Below, in pieces: positions 33,712-41,163 of a DNA stretch of 47,900 nucleotides (within the stretch, counting starts at the first letter, position 1; each line of letters begins with the position of its first letter). Both the position numbers and the translations under genes were made by a program. This DNA comes from a virus: positions 1-47,900 of IMG/VR virus record IMGVR_UViG_3300034073_003229, one strand, 5' to 3'. The notes under the pieces are model-generated. The model saw only the letters and a program-made list of their open reading frames with translations, ran no database searches and was not told the DNA's origin.

Positions 33712-34458
33712 ATGAGTAAAATTGCTGTATTTTATATGATCGGGCAATATAGCCCGAGATGGAAAGAAGACTTCTTTGACAATCAAATGTCTCTTCTATA
33801 TAATACTGGGTTGCATGATGAAATAAAATTTATAGAAATTTTTGTAAAAGGTGATCAACCTTTGTCAGCATTACCCTCAAAAGTCAATAATTTAACATAT
33901 TTGGGGGATATAGAGGAAGAAAGAAGTTATCATAGAAAATTGTATCGTGCATACAACTACATTCAACAACGAATATGGTGTTTTGCACAAGCAAATCCTG
34001 ATTATAAAGTATTATTTTTCCATTCATTAGGTGTTTCTAGGTCAGATCCAACTGTTTTAAAATATAAATTAAAATGGAAAGATTACATGGAAACACTGCT
34101 AATAAAAAATTGGAAACAATGTGTTGATTTATTAGATCATTATGATTGTGTCGGTACGGAATATATACCCTTTGCTACATATAAGGAAGAAACTATACAA
34201 TTTGAAGCCCCACATTATCAAGGATTTTTTTGGTGGGCGAATACTAATTATCTAAGAAAATTAGATCCAACATATTTTTATCAAGATGTAGAATGGCAAC
34301 CATACTTATGTGAACTTTGGATTGGCAGTGGTAAGCCAAAAGCTTATAATTTTTATACAAGTTGGTTAAATCATTATATGCATGAAATTAATCCACCATA
34401 TGAAGAAATTTTAAATTCGTCTACACAACATTTGAAAGAATTGAATAATGAACTATAA
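33712..34458 (+). CDS. Glycosyltransferase-like protein of uncharacterised family
   Basis: I use ATG 33712 (248 residues); a TTG nine bases upstream lies inside the previous gene. Features include KIAVFYMIGQYSPRWKEDFF, a segment VLFFHSLGVSRSDP, LLDHYDCVGTEY, then HYQGFFWWANTNYLRKLDP. The last pattern (His ... Gly ... Phe-Trp-Trp-Ala-Asn) recurs in proteins found with glycosyltransferases. There is no DxD motif where one would expect it. A sugar-transfer or sugar-binding role is likely from context, but the family assignment is weak. The next gene starts inside its 3' end (11-nt overlap). Confidence 0.5.
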   Translation: MSKIAVFYMIGQYSPRWKEDFFDNQMSLLYNTGLHDEIKFIEIFVKGDQPLSALPSKVNNLTYLGDIEEERSYHRKLYRAYNYIQQRIWCFAQANPDYKVLFFHSLGVSRSDPTVLKYKLKWKDYMETLLIKNWKQCVDLLDHYDCVGTEYIPFATYKEETIQFEAPHYQGFFWWANTNYLRKLDPTYFYQDVEWQPYLCELWIGSGKPKAYNFYTSWLNHYMHEINPPYEEILNSSTQHLKELNNEL

Positions 34459-35707
34459 ATTTAGTATAATAACACCGGAACATAATGTAAAAAATCTTCC
34501 ATTTTTAATGGAATTATATGAGAGTATTTGTTCTCAAACATATGAAAATTGGGAATGGATTTTATACCTCAATGGTAAAATGACTAAAGATCAATTACCT
34601 ACAGAATTCTTGAAAAATGAAAAAATTATAATCCTAAAAGAAGAAACAGATAATTCAAATATTGGATATTTGAAGAATAAAGCATTTTTTGCTGGTACTG
34701 GTGACATTTTAGTAGAAGCTGATCATGATGATATACTAATTGATACATGTTTGGAAAAGTTGAATCAAGCATTTCAAAATACTGAAATAGGATTTGTTTA
34801 TAGCGACAACGCTATACTACATATGAAAGATGAATTTGTACCATTCAACGCACTATATGGATGGTCTCATACTAAATTTAATTGGAAAGGTAAAGAATTA
34901 TTTTCAATGAATTCTTTTGAACCGACCAGTCATTCTTTAGCTTATATATGGTATGCGCCTGACCATGTAAGATCATGGAGAAAATCTGTTTATCATGAAA
35001 TTGGTGGGCATAATGCAGAACTTTCTATATGTGATGATCACGAATTGTGTATACGAACGTACTTACATACCAAAATGCATAGGATTCCAGAAGTACTTTA
35101 TATCTATAGAATTACCGGAGAAAATACCTGGTTAGAAAGAAATGAAGCTATTCAAATAAAGACACAAGAACTTTTTGGTAAGTATGCTATGAAACTAGCA
35201 GAAAAAGATGCAAATGATAAAAAGTTGCTACTAGTTGATATCGGGGGTGGGTTAAATCCTTTGCCTAATTATCTTACCATTGATAAGGAAGAGGCCATGA
35301 TAAATTATGATTTAAATAACGGCATTCCACTACCTGATAATAGTGTTGGTGTCATTAATGCGAGTCATGTATTAGAACACCTAAAAGATCCTATTTTTTC
35401 AATGCGTGAAATTCATAGAGTCCTAGCACATGGTGGATGGGCATTTATAGAAGTTCCAAGTACAGATGGTAGAGGTGCTTTCCAAGATCCAACACATGTA
35501 AGTTATTGGAATGAAAATAGTTTCTTATATTACACTGACGGATATCTAGCTAATTTTATTAGAAATAAAGACATTAGATTTCAAAGTTTTAGATGTCAAA
35601 CATGGTTTCCAAATGAATGGTTAAAAAGCTTAAATGTTTGTGTAGTTTCAGCTTGGTTGGTCGCAGTTAAAGATGGTCCAAGACTACCACATTTGCTAAA
35701 AATTTAA
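34448..35707 (+). CDS. Fusion of GT2 glycosyltransferase and SAM methyltransferase
   Basis: A 419-residue protein. Residues 1-230: GT2 fold with FSIITPEHNVKNLPFLMELY, QTYENWEWILYLNG and an E-A-D-H-D-D motif for metal and nucleotide-sugar. Residues about 255-419: class I methyltransferase with LLVDIGGGLNPLPNYLTID, PLPDNSVGVINASHVLEHLK and HGGWAFIEVPSTDG. Transfer of a sugar followed by its methylation is the likely combined activity. Its TAA at 35705 overlaps the stop of the convergent Nudix gene. A hairpin with a T-run lies 27 nt beyond. Confidence 0.75.
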   Translation: MNYKFSIITPEHNVKNLPFLMELYESICSQTYENWEWILYLNGKMTKDQLPTEFLKNEKIIILKEETDNSNIGYLKNKAFFAGTGDILVEADHDDILIDTCLEKLNQAFQNTEIGFVYSDNAILHMKDEFVPFNALYGWSHTKFNWKGKELFSMNSFEPTSHSLAYIWYAPDHVRSWRKSVYHEIGGHNAELSICDDHELCIRTYLHTKMHRIPEVLYIYRITGENTWLERNEAIQIKTQELFGKYAMKLAEKDANDKKLLLVDIGGGLNPLPNYLTIDKEEAMINYDLNNGIPLPDNSVGVINASHVLEHLKDPIFSMREIHRVLAHGGWAFIEVPSTDGRGAFQDPTHVSYWNENSFLYYTDGYLANFIRNKDIRFQSFRCQTWFPNEWLKSLNVCVVSAWLVAVKDGPRLPHLLKI

Positions 35708-36144
35708 AATATTTCTATAATAGTGTTTATTTTAATGATGTTATTTTTATTAGATAGCATCATTTTTAAATTTTGGTGTAACGGTTTCGGCCATTTTCCA
35801 AAGTTGCACCAACAATAACCATTATGTTCGTGATTAAGAATTGGTACAAATTCTTTATCTACTATTAATACATATGTATTGTATTGAAAATTTAAATCAT
35901 TTGATATAAAAATCTCAAGGGGTATAATTTTTTTTATTTTTGGTTGTATCCCTATTTCTTCAATGATTTCTCTGTTTAGTGTGTCAATAAGAGTTTCGTC
36001 ACTTTTTTCTTTTTTGCCACCTACTAAACTCCACGTGTTTGCAGTTTTTCCAAAAGATCTTTGTAAAAATAAAAATCTTTTTGTGTCCTTAGATAAAAAT
36101 AGGCCACCACTACATAGTATTTTATTTAAAGTATCAGTCGCCAT
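35704..36144 (-). CDS. Nudix hydrolase
   Basis: A 146-residue protein on the minus strand with ATG at 36144, overlapping the gp15 stop region by 19 nt. The Nudix box is GGKKEKSDETLIDTLNREI followed by IEEIGI: it retains R-E-I-x-E-E-x-G but has six rather than five residues between the Gly and the first Glu. The family hydrolyses nucleoside diphosphates linked to another group (oxidised nucleotides, nucleotide sugars, ADP-ribose, capped RNA); no substrate can be assigned. It is last in the HNH-gp14-gp15-Nudix operon, convergent with the glycosyltransferase-methyltransferase gene. Confidence 0.82.
   Translation of the reverse strand: MATDTLNKILCSGGLFLSKDTKRFLFLQRSFGKTANTWSLVGGKKEKSDETLIDTLNREIIEEIGIQPKIKKIIPLEIFISNDLNFQYNTYVLIVDKEFVPILNHEHNGYCWCNFGKWPKPLHQNLKMMLSNKNNIIKINTIIEIF
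35734..35767 (+). terminator. Probable rho-independent terminator for the plus-strand cassette
   Basis: Left arm 35734-35746 pairs with right arm 35752-35764 (13 pairs, two G-U) around a 5-base loop, and a T-run continues to 35767. On the minus strand no T-run follows, so it would act only on plus-strand transcripts. It lies inside the 3' part of the Nudix coding sequence. Confidence 0.55.
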
Positions 36145-37517
36145 AAACTTTTATCGTATATTCCTTCATAACTTTTACTCCAAACTTCATTTTCCCATTT
36201 ATATTGAATACCAGTAAATGAATTTGTTATATAAGTAACGGTATCTGTGGTAGTTGAATTAAAAATAACATTCCAATTAGTGCCATCCCATTCAATTATA
36301 TCATTAGCATATGCCTGAAAATCTGAATTGTCTGAATTTTTCCAAGCATCGGGGCCATCATAATCAACCTCATCAAATTTATCATTTATATTTAAATTTT
36401 CTAATATTAAATATCTAGTTCCCACCGATTTGCTAGTAGGATTATATGTTTGTGGATTAATTATTGCATCAATAGTACCTCTTCCTGATATAATGGTATT
36501 AGTTGGTACCGTATCGGTGTCCACACTTAACATCATTTGTGTTTCATCATTGGGATTTAATGTTATATATGATATAATTTCAGAATTATTAGATTTTTGT
36601 AATCGGAGTTGACTTAATCCTGGTTTAAATTTACCAGAATACATATCTAATAATTTTAACCATGAAACTTTATTTTCTGGTAAAGTGATATCAATATCAT
36701 TAAGTTCTTTGCTTGGCTTAATAAGAGTTGCGACATTATCTAAAACTAATAAATCAAAATTTCCTGGTGTTACAATAACTCTGGAATCCACCTCATCAAA
36801 TATTATTTCCTGTGTAGTATCCGAATAATTATTTTTTATTTCAGAATTTCCAAGTATAGTAGCATTAGAAATAATTTTTGTAATTATACCAAGTTTTTTT
36901 ACTTTTGCTGGAGGTGTTATCCATATCGGTGCAGTAAAAGTTAAAGACAAAATATCAATATTTTGTTCTGTTCCTTGTGGAATACTTCTACTTGACCATG
37001 TTTGACTTGTTAATTCTATATAACTCAAACTTGTCCAGTCAATATAATTATCAGTAGTCTGAATTTCTAAACTAGGATTAAATAAAACTACTATTTGTTC
37101 CCATAATTGTAGTTTTTGATCAATATTGGTAGTCCATATGTCTGCATTAAATGTTATAGTATATGGTGTAGGCATTATTCTTTCTACAGTATAATTCGCA
37201 CCCTGTGTATTTAAATATGCATCCCCTGCTTCATTTAGTTCACGCTCTCTTATATTGATCTTGCTAACAAATGTTGGATCTTGCATTCTTGGTCTATCAA
37301 ACTGCAAATCTTTTATATAACAAGCAATAAATGGTGCAGATGCTACAATATTTTCACTATTTTTATTAAGCACACTTGCAACTTGTAAAGATAAATCCCC
37401 ATATCTAACTGGAACTTTTGTTACATTACCTTTAGCATCTTTATAACCAAAATTGCTCATAACTCTAATAAATTGAGTTAGATACCTTCTTACTTGTGCA
37501 TCATAAAACCAATCCAC
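36126..37517 (-). CDS. gp15: T4 gp15-like tail completion / sheath terminator protein
   Basis: A 463-residue protein with a GTG start at 37517 and AAGGAG upstream. The N-terminal half aligns by eye with T4 gp15: WFYDAQVRRYLTQFIRVMSN, then VPVRYGDLS, SAPFIACYI, MPTPYTITFNADIWTTN and LWEQIVVLFNPSLEIQTTDN. gp15 caps the contracted-tail tube end and joins tail to head. T4 gp15 is about 270 residues; the extra C-terminal part here (about 230-463) includes a DDYDGPDAW-like region and an IEWDGTNWNVIF hairpin, as in cyanophage relatives. It lies on the strand opposite gp13, gp18 and gp19, which is unusual. Confidence 0.8.
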   Translation of the reverse strand: MDWFYDAQVRRYLTQFIRVMSNFGYKDAKGNVTKVPVRYGDLSLQVASVLNKNSENIVASAPFIACYIKDLQFDRPRMQDPTFVSKINIRERELNEAGDAYLNTQGANYTVERIMPTPYTITFNADIWTTNIDQKLQLWEQIVVLFNPSLEIQTTDNYIDWTSLSYIELTSQTWSSRSIPQGTEQNIDILSLTFTAPIWITPPAKVKKLGIITKIISNATILGNSEIKNNYSDTTQEIIFDEVDSRVIVTPGNFDLLVLDNVATLIKPSKELNDIDITLPENKVSWLKLLDMYSGKFKPGLSQLRLQKSNNSEIISYITLNPNDETQMMLSVDTDTVPTNTIISGRGTIDAIINPQTYNPTSKSVGTRYLILENLNINDKFDEVDYDGPDAWKNSDNSDFQAYANDIIEWDGTNWNVIFNSTTTDTVTYITNSFTGIQYKWENEVWSKSYEGIYDKSLWRLIL

Positions 37518-37527
37518 TTATATCTCC

Positions 37528-38709
37528 TTAAACATCAGCTTTAGGTCTTAATGCCTTACTTAATGCTTGTTTTTCTTTTACAACTGAACCAGCAATTGTT
37601 GCTGTATTATTATTATTAATGAAACTTGTTTTTTGTGTTAATCTCTTATCTTTGCCAGAATTTATACCAACTAGGTCTTCTTCACCAAAATTATTAAGTG
37701 TCATTCTAACATTGTCTTCAAATTTAATCCACTTAGTGCCGTCATATCTATATAATCTGTTTGGTAAGTGATCTGTTCTTAAATAAAATTCTCCTTTTAC
37801 TGGACTATTAGGAAATTCTATTCCATATCCATATCGTGCACCATTTGGTGGAACGCCATCGCCAGTTAAATAACCAACATATAAATTTCTAGACGGTGTT
37901 TGTAATACATAACTTGCATCTACATTTATAGAGCTGACATCTATATCAGTTTCTGATGCATCTGCTACATCTATAAATCCATTATTATCCATACTTAGAA
38001 CATATAAGTGCTTAGTTTCGTATCCACTCAATGGTGCATCTAATTCTGCTTGTTCTACAATTTGATTATTAATCTCTATACTTTGTTTATAGGTAGATAT
38101 CAAGTCTCTTAATGATGTATCATCGCCATTTCCAGAATCACTGTCCAATATTTCTTTAAATTCTTGACTATCTACTAACGGTGCACATTTTGCTCTTAAT
38201 AAATGTGGATACCAAGTTTGACTAAATCCACTAGCTGGTCTGGTGACACTTTGAACAACATAAAATCTCTTTAACGCAACTAATTTGTCATCTAATGCAT
38301 ATTCATCTTTAAGATGTGGTAATTCTAATACATCACCTGCCATTAATTTTCTACCTAATACATCTATTGTATTTTTTAAATGAAAATTAATCAATATATT
38401 ATCATTCTGTAAGAATAATCCAAATTGACTTAAATTAAAGTCAAGATCTTGCATTGTATAAATTGCACGTGTGGTATAAACATCTGAATCATAATGTCTG
38501 TCTCTATTTTCCATAAAAATTAAATCTTGAATTCCTAATTCTGGAATAGAATTTGTATTATTCGGCAATGAAGGATTTGCTTCACCTTCTTCGGGATTAA
38601 CAGGACCTAAGTATTTGTAAATGACAACATCAGTTCCGCCAACTTGAAATTGTTCATTTATTATTCTGTCTAGAAATCTAAAATCATTGCTTTTTTCTGG
38701 TTTATACAA
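37528..38709 (-). CDS. gp14: T4 gp14-like neck protein
   Basis: At least 393 residues. DFRFLDRIINEQFQVGGTDV, IPELGIQDLIFMENRDRHYD, DLDFNLSQFGLFLQNDNILI, GDVLELPHLKDEYALDD and FSQTWYPHLLRAKCAPLVDS are typical of gp14-like neck proteins of T4-like cyanophages; a C-terminal extension has KGEFYLRTDHLPNRLYRYDG. gp14 joins the portal to the tail. The start is uncertain: TTG 38709 has no nearby ribosome site, while GAGGAG at 38737-38732 is 7 nt before an in-frame ATT at 38724, inside the HNH 3' end. The in-frame sequence from there (ITRLSLYKPEK) looks native. Confidence 0.8.
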   Translation of the reverse strand: MYKPEKSNDFRFLDRIINEQFQVGGTDVVIYKYLGPVNPEEGEANPSLPNNTNSIPELGIQDLIFMENRDRHYDSDVYTTRAIYTMQDLDFNLSQFGLFLQNDNILINFHLKNTIDVLGRKLMAGDVLELPHLKDEYALDDKLVALKRFYVVQSVTRPASGFSQTWYPHLLRAKCAPLVDSQEFKEILDSDSGNGDDTSLRDLISTYKQSIEINNQIVEQAELDAPLSGYETKHLYVLSMDNNGFIDVADASETDIDVSSINVDASYVLQTPSRNLYVGYLTGDGVPPNGARYGYGIEFPNSPVKGEFYLRTDHLPNRLYRYDGTKWIKFEDNVRMTLNNFGEEDLVGINSGKDKRLTQKTSFINNNNTATIAGSVVKEKQALSKALRPKADV

Positions 38710-38711
38710 AC

Positions 38712-39434
38712 TTAAACGAGTAATTTTACTTCTCCTCTTTTTTTACAATTTTCACCATGCCATCTTTTATAATTGCTAATCGATGTTGCAAGTCCGCAAT
38801 TTTCGCAAGTATGTAATGGCATATTTAAAATAGATTTACGAATTTTTTCTTTAGTTTCTTCAGAAACTACTCTACCTTTGTGAATTCTTTTAGCAATATG
38901 TTCAACAGTTTGTTTTCTTCCTTTAGTTTTTTCTGATTGTTTTAGTCTCGATTCTAAACTTCTTACTAATCCTTTGTGAGCATTTGAACCATTTATTTTC
39001 ATCTCTTCAGTCCATTTTTTTCCATAAGCTGGGTGTAAATTTCCTTTTAAGCCATACATAGGATTATTTTTTCCTGAAAATTTTAAGCTTTTAATTTTTG
39101 ATCCTTCTTTTTTTATATTTTCAAATTTCCTCGATGTTATTTTATATCGTTTTTGAAACTTATTGTTTCTGTATAACATACAACTAAAAGCATTCCACAA
39201 TTGGAACTTGTGTTTTTTATTTTCAACCATTTTAGTGAGAAGCCAATGGCATATAAAATGTTCACGTGATGTTAGTTTGACTAAGTTTTCTTTTTTATTA
39301 TTTCCTCCTAAACATTTTGGTATAATATGATGATTTTCTGTGTAATCAAAAATTTCTCTGTTTTTTGCTTTAATGATAATATTAAAATACCATTTTGTGT
39401 ACTTGTTTTGAGAGAAAGTAAATAGATTCGACAT
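38712..39434 (-). CDS. HNH homing endonuclease with NUMOD3-type motifs and C-terminal zinc finger
   Basis: I start at the ATG at 39434 (240 residues); the longer frame to 39488 would run into gp13. KYTKWYFNIIIKAK, then ENHHIIPKCLGGNNKKENLV and LTSREHFICHWLL form the HNH nuclease region of phage homing endonucleases. FSGKNNPMYGLKGNLHPAYG is a pair of NUMOD3-like DNA-binding motifs. GRVVSEETKEKIRKSI follows, and C-x2-C-x12-H-x3-C near the end is a probable zinc finger. It is free-standing and inserted between the divergent neck genes gp13 and gp14, its 3' end abutting gp14. It probably spreads by cutting phages lacking it near this site. Confidence 0.88.
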   Translation of the reverse strand: MSNLFTFSQNKYTKWYFNIIIKAKNREIFDYTENHHIIPKCLGGNNKKENLVKLTSREHFICHWLLTKMVENKKHKFQLWNAFSCMLYRNNKFQKRYKITSRKFENIKKEGSKIKSLKFSGKNNPMYGLKGNLHPAYGKKWTEEMKINGSNAHKGLVRSLESRLKQSEKTKGRKQTVEHIAKRIHKGRVVSEETKEKIRKSILNMPLHTCENCGLATSISNYKRWHGENCKKRGEVKLLV

Positions 39435-39441
39435 AGTATAA

Positions 39442-39448
39442 TATTTAG
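39442..39448 (-). promoter_or_regulatory. Candidate late promoter of the HNH-gp14-gp15-Nudix operon
   Basis: CTAAATA read on the minus strand. By T4 late-promoter geometry transcription would start near 39436, two bases before the HNH ATG. It touches the oppositely directed gp13 element at 39449-39456, so the two promoters overlap back to back. Confidence 0.5.
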
Positions 39449-39456
39449 CATAAATA
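39449..39456 (+). promoter_or_regulatory. Late promoter of gp13 with predicted leaderless start
   Basis: CATAAATA (7 of 8 to the T4 late consensus) ends five bases before the gp13 ATG. In T4 this octamer covers about -13 to -6, which puts +1 on the A at 39462. No ribosome binding site exists upstream, and the upstream gene is divergent. Confidence 0.6.
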
Positions 39457-39461
39457 TATTC

Positions 39462-40220
39462 ATGAATGAAAATGATCAAGAACGTCAAAAAGTTATAGAT
39501 TATATATCTACTATGCTTGCTGAAGGCATAGTAGATGTTGAATTGGATTCAAAACATTATAATACTGCTATTGATAAATCTTTAGCAAAATATCGTCAAC
39601 GAAGTAGTAATGCTGTTGAAGAAAGTTATGCATTCTTAACACTACAAGTTGATACTAATGAATATATTTTGCCTAAAGAAGTAATGGAAGTTAGGCAATT
39701 ATTCCGCAGATCCATCGGCAGTAGATCCGGTGGTGGTGATGGTGGTACCGTTTTTGAACCATTTAATTTAGCATATTCAAATACATATTTGTTAACTTCA
39801 ACAAATATGGGTGGATTAGCAACTTATTACGCTTTTGCCAGCTATCAAAAACAAGTTGGTAAAATGTTTGGCTCTGATATAAATTTTGTATTCAATAGAA
39901 CAACAAAATTGCTAACTATAATGCAACGTCCCCGTACAGAAGAAGAGTTACTAGTTTGGCAATACAACTATAAACCAGATTTTATATTATTGCAGGACCC
40001 ATACGCTGGGCAATGGTTAAAAGATTATGCACTTGCTACAGTAAAAATTATTTTAGGTGAAGCTAGAGAAAAATTTGGATCAATCGCTAGTCCACAGGGA
40101 TCTACTACTTTAAATGGCGCAGCATTAAAAACAGAAGGTAAAGCTGAATTGGAAGCATTAGAAACTGATTTAGTTAATTATAAAACAGGTGATATGCCAT
40201 TGACTTGGGTTACAGGTTGA
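39462..40220 (+). CDS. gp13: T4 gp13-like neck protein
   Basis: A 252-residue protein. YNTAIDKSLAKYRQRSSNAV, ESYAFLTLQVDTNEYILPKE, QLFRRSIG, FEPFNLAYSNTYLL, GLATYYAFASYQKQVGKMFG and LQDPYAGQWLKDYALATVKI are the successive conserved blocks of gp13-like neck proteins from T4-like cyanophages. The protein joins the portal vertex to gp14 at the head-tail interface. The ATG at 39462 has no Shine-Dalgarno sequence and coincides with the predicted transcription start. It is the only neck gene here on the plus strand. Confidence 0.82.
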   Translation: MNENDQERQKVIDYISTMLAEGIVDVELDSKHYNTAIDKSLAKYRQRSSNAVEESYAFLTLQVDTNEYILPKEVMEVRQLFRRSIGSRSGGGDGGTVFEPFNLAYSNTYLLTSTNMGGLATYYAFASYQKQVGKMFGSDINFVFNRTTKLLTIMQRPRTEEELLVWQYNYKPDFILLQDPYAGQWLKDYALATVKIILGEAREKFGSIASPQGSTTLNGAALKTEGKAELEALETDLVNYKTGDMPLTWVTG

Positions 40221-40225
40221 CAATA

Positions 40226-40254
40226 TTGAAAATTCATGAGTGATGTAGTATAAT
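40226..40254 (+). promoter_or_regulatory. Sigma70-type promoter of the dNMP kinase gene
   Basis: TTGAAA at 40226-40231 and TATAAT at 40249-40254 with a 17-base spacer. The predicted start is near 40261, and AAGGAG follows before the ATG at 40275. A sigma70-type promoter inside the structural region implies early or middle expression of this gene. Confidence 0.68.
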
Positions 40255-40274
40255 CATAGTCTCAAGGAGAATCT

Positions 40275-40907
40275 ATGATTGTTGGTTTTGTTGGATTTAT
40301 AAATTCTGGAAAAAATTCTGCTGCTCAATATCTAACACAAAAATATTCTTTTAAAGAAGAAAGTTATGCAAATTCCCTAAAAAACGCTTTGGTTAGCATT
40401 TTTGGTTGGGATAGAGAATTGATAGAAGGTAAAACAGAAGAATCTAGGATATGGAGAGAAACAGTAGATCCGTGGTGGTCTAAAAGATTAAATATTCCTC
40501 ATCTCACTCCACGATGGGTAATGCAAAATTTTGCAACGGAAGTATGTCGTGGGACATTTCATAATGATATTTGGGTTGCAAGTCTAGAAAAAAAATTACA
40601 AAATACTGATTATAATTACGTTATCAGTGATGTAAGATTTAAAAATGAATATAAAAGTTTAAAAAGTATTGGTGCAACTATAATTAGAATAAAAAGAGGC
40701 GATGATCCAGTATGGTTTGAAGATGCTGTATTAGCAAATGCTGGGGATCATGTTGTTGGATCAGCTATTGCAAAAGCAAAAATGAGAACGTATAAAATTC
40801 ATTTATCAGAATGGGAATGGACAGCATTTACTCCAGATCATATTATAGAAAATAATGGAACATTATCAGATTTGTATAAAAAAATAGATCAAGTATTAAA
40901 AATATAA
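40275..40907 (+). CDS. Deoxynucleoside monophosphate kinase (T4 gp1-like)
   Basis: A 210-residue protein. VGFVGFINSGKNSAAQYL is a Walker-A-like loop at the N-terminus (GFINSGKNS), followed by SYANSLKNALVSIFGWDREL, PRWVMQNFATEVCRGTF and NYVISDVRFKNEYKSL with the conserved Asp-x-Arg. The end has HIIENNGTLSDLYKKID. This is the layout of T4 gene 1 dNMP kinase, which phosphorylates dNMPs for phage DNA synthesis in the cytoplasm. The ATG has AAGGAG eight bases upstream. It is a metabolic gene placed between gp13 and gp18 with its own promoter and terminator. Confidence 0.8.
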   Translation: MIVGFVGFINSGKNSAAQYLTQKYSFKEESYANSLKNALVSIFGWDRELIEGKTEESRIWRETVDPWWSKRLNIPHLTPRWVMQNFATEVCRGTFHNDIWVASLEKKLQNTDYNYVISDVRFKNEYKSLKSIGATIIRIKRGDDPVWFEDAVLANAGDHVVGSAIAKAKMRTYKIHLSEWEWTAFTPDHIIENNGTLSDLYKKIDQVLKI

Positions 40908-40925
40908 AAAAATTTTCTGGTGGAC

Positions 40926-40949
40926 TAGGTTATTAAGCCTATGTTTTTT
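40926..40949 (+). terminator. Candidate rho-independent terminator after the dNMP kinase
   Basis: TAGGTT at 40926-40931 pairs with AGCCTA at 40936-40941 (one G-U) around an ATTA loop, followed by TG and six T. The stem is short but well placed, 18 nt after the stop. Confidence 0.5.
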
Positions 40950-40958
40950 ATTATACTT

Positions 40959-40966
40959 GCTAAATA
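40959..40966 (+). promoter_or_regulatory. Candidate late promoter before the small ORF
   Basis: GCTAAATA; the predicted start is near 40972, followed by AAGGAG at 40982-40987 and a TTG at 40996. It is the same CTAAATA heptamer as before gp18. Confidence 0.45.
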
Positions 40967-40995
40967 TAATAAAAGTCCACTAAGGAGATTGTTGC

Positions 40996-41133
40996 TTGGA
41001 TAAATTTAGTAAAATATGTGAACCAAATATTAGAAAAAAATCATATTATGGTAATAGCATAATTAATAAATTCAGTAATGATTATTTAACTAGTGGTAAG
41101 ATAGTGGCGTATAAAGATATAAATGATATCTAA
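40996..41133 (+). CDS. Small 45-residue protein with TTG start
   Basis: TTG at 40996 lies eight bases after a perfect AAGGAG, and the frame runs to TAA at 41131. The product is polar and basic near the start (DKFSKICEPNIRKKSYYGN) and resembles nothing I know. Support comes from the strong ribosome site and from a late-promoter element upstream. The absence of ATG and the small size keep this uncertain. The stop codon lies within the next late-promoter element. Confidence 0.45.
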   Translation: MDKFSKICEPNIRKKSYYGNSIINKFSNDYLTSGKIVAYKDINDI

Positions 41134-41136
41134 ATA
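41129..41136 (+). promoter_or_regulatory. Late promoter of gp18
   Basis: TCTAAATA; the predicted start is near 41142, leaving a leader of about 22 nt with GGAG eight bases before the ATG at 41164. The element overlaps the stop codon of the small ORF. Confidence 0.6.
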
Positions 41137-41163
41137 CAAATAAAAATTATTGGAGAATAAATT

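Noticed and set aside
39435-39488. Longer HNH start giving 18 extra N-terminal residues
   Set aside because: It would overlap the gp13 start and both late promoters; the family normally begins near the YTKWYFNII segment, reached from the ATG at 39434.
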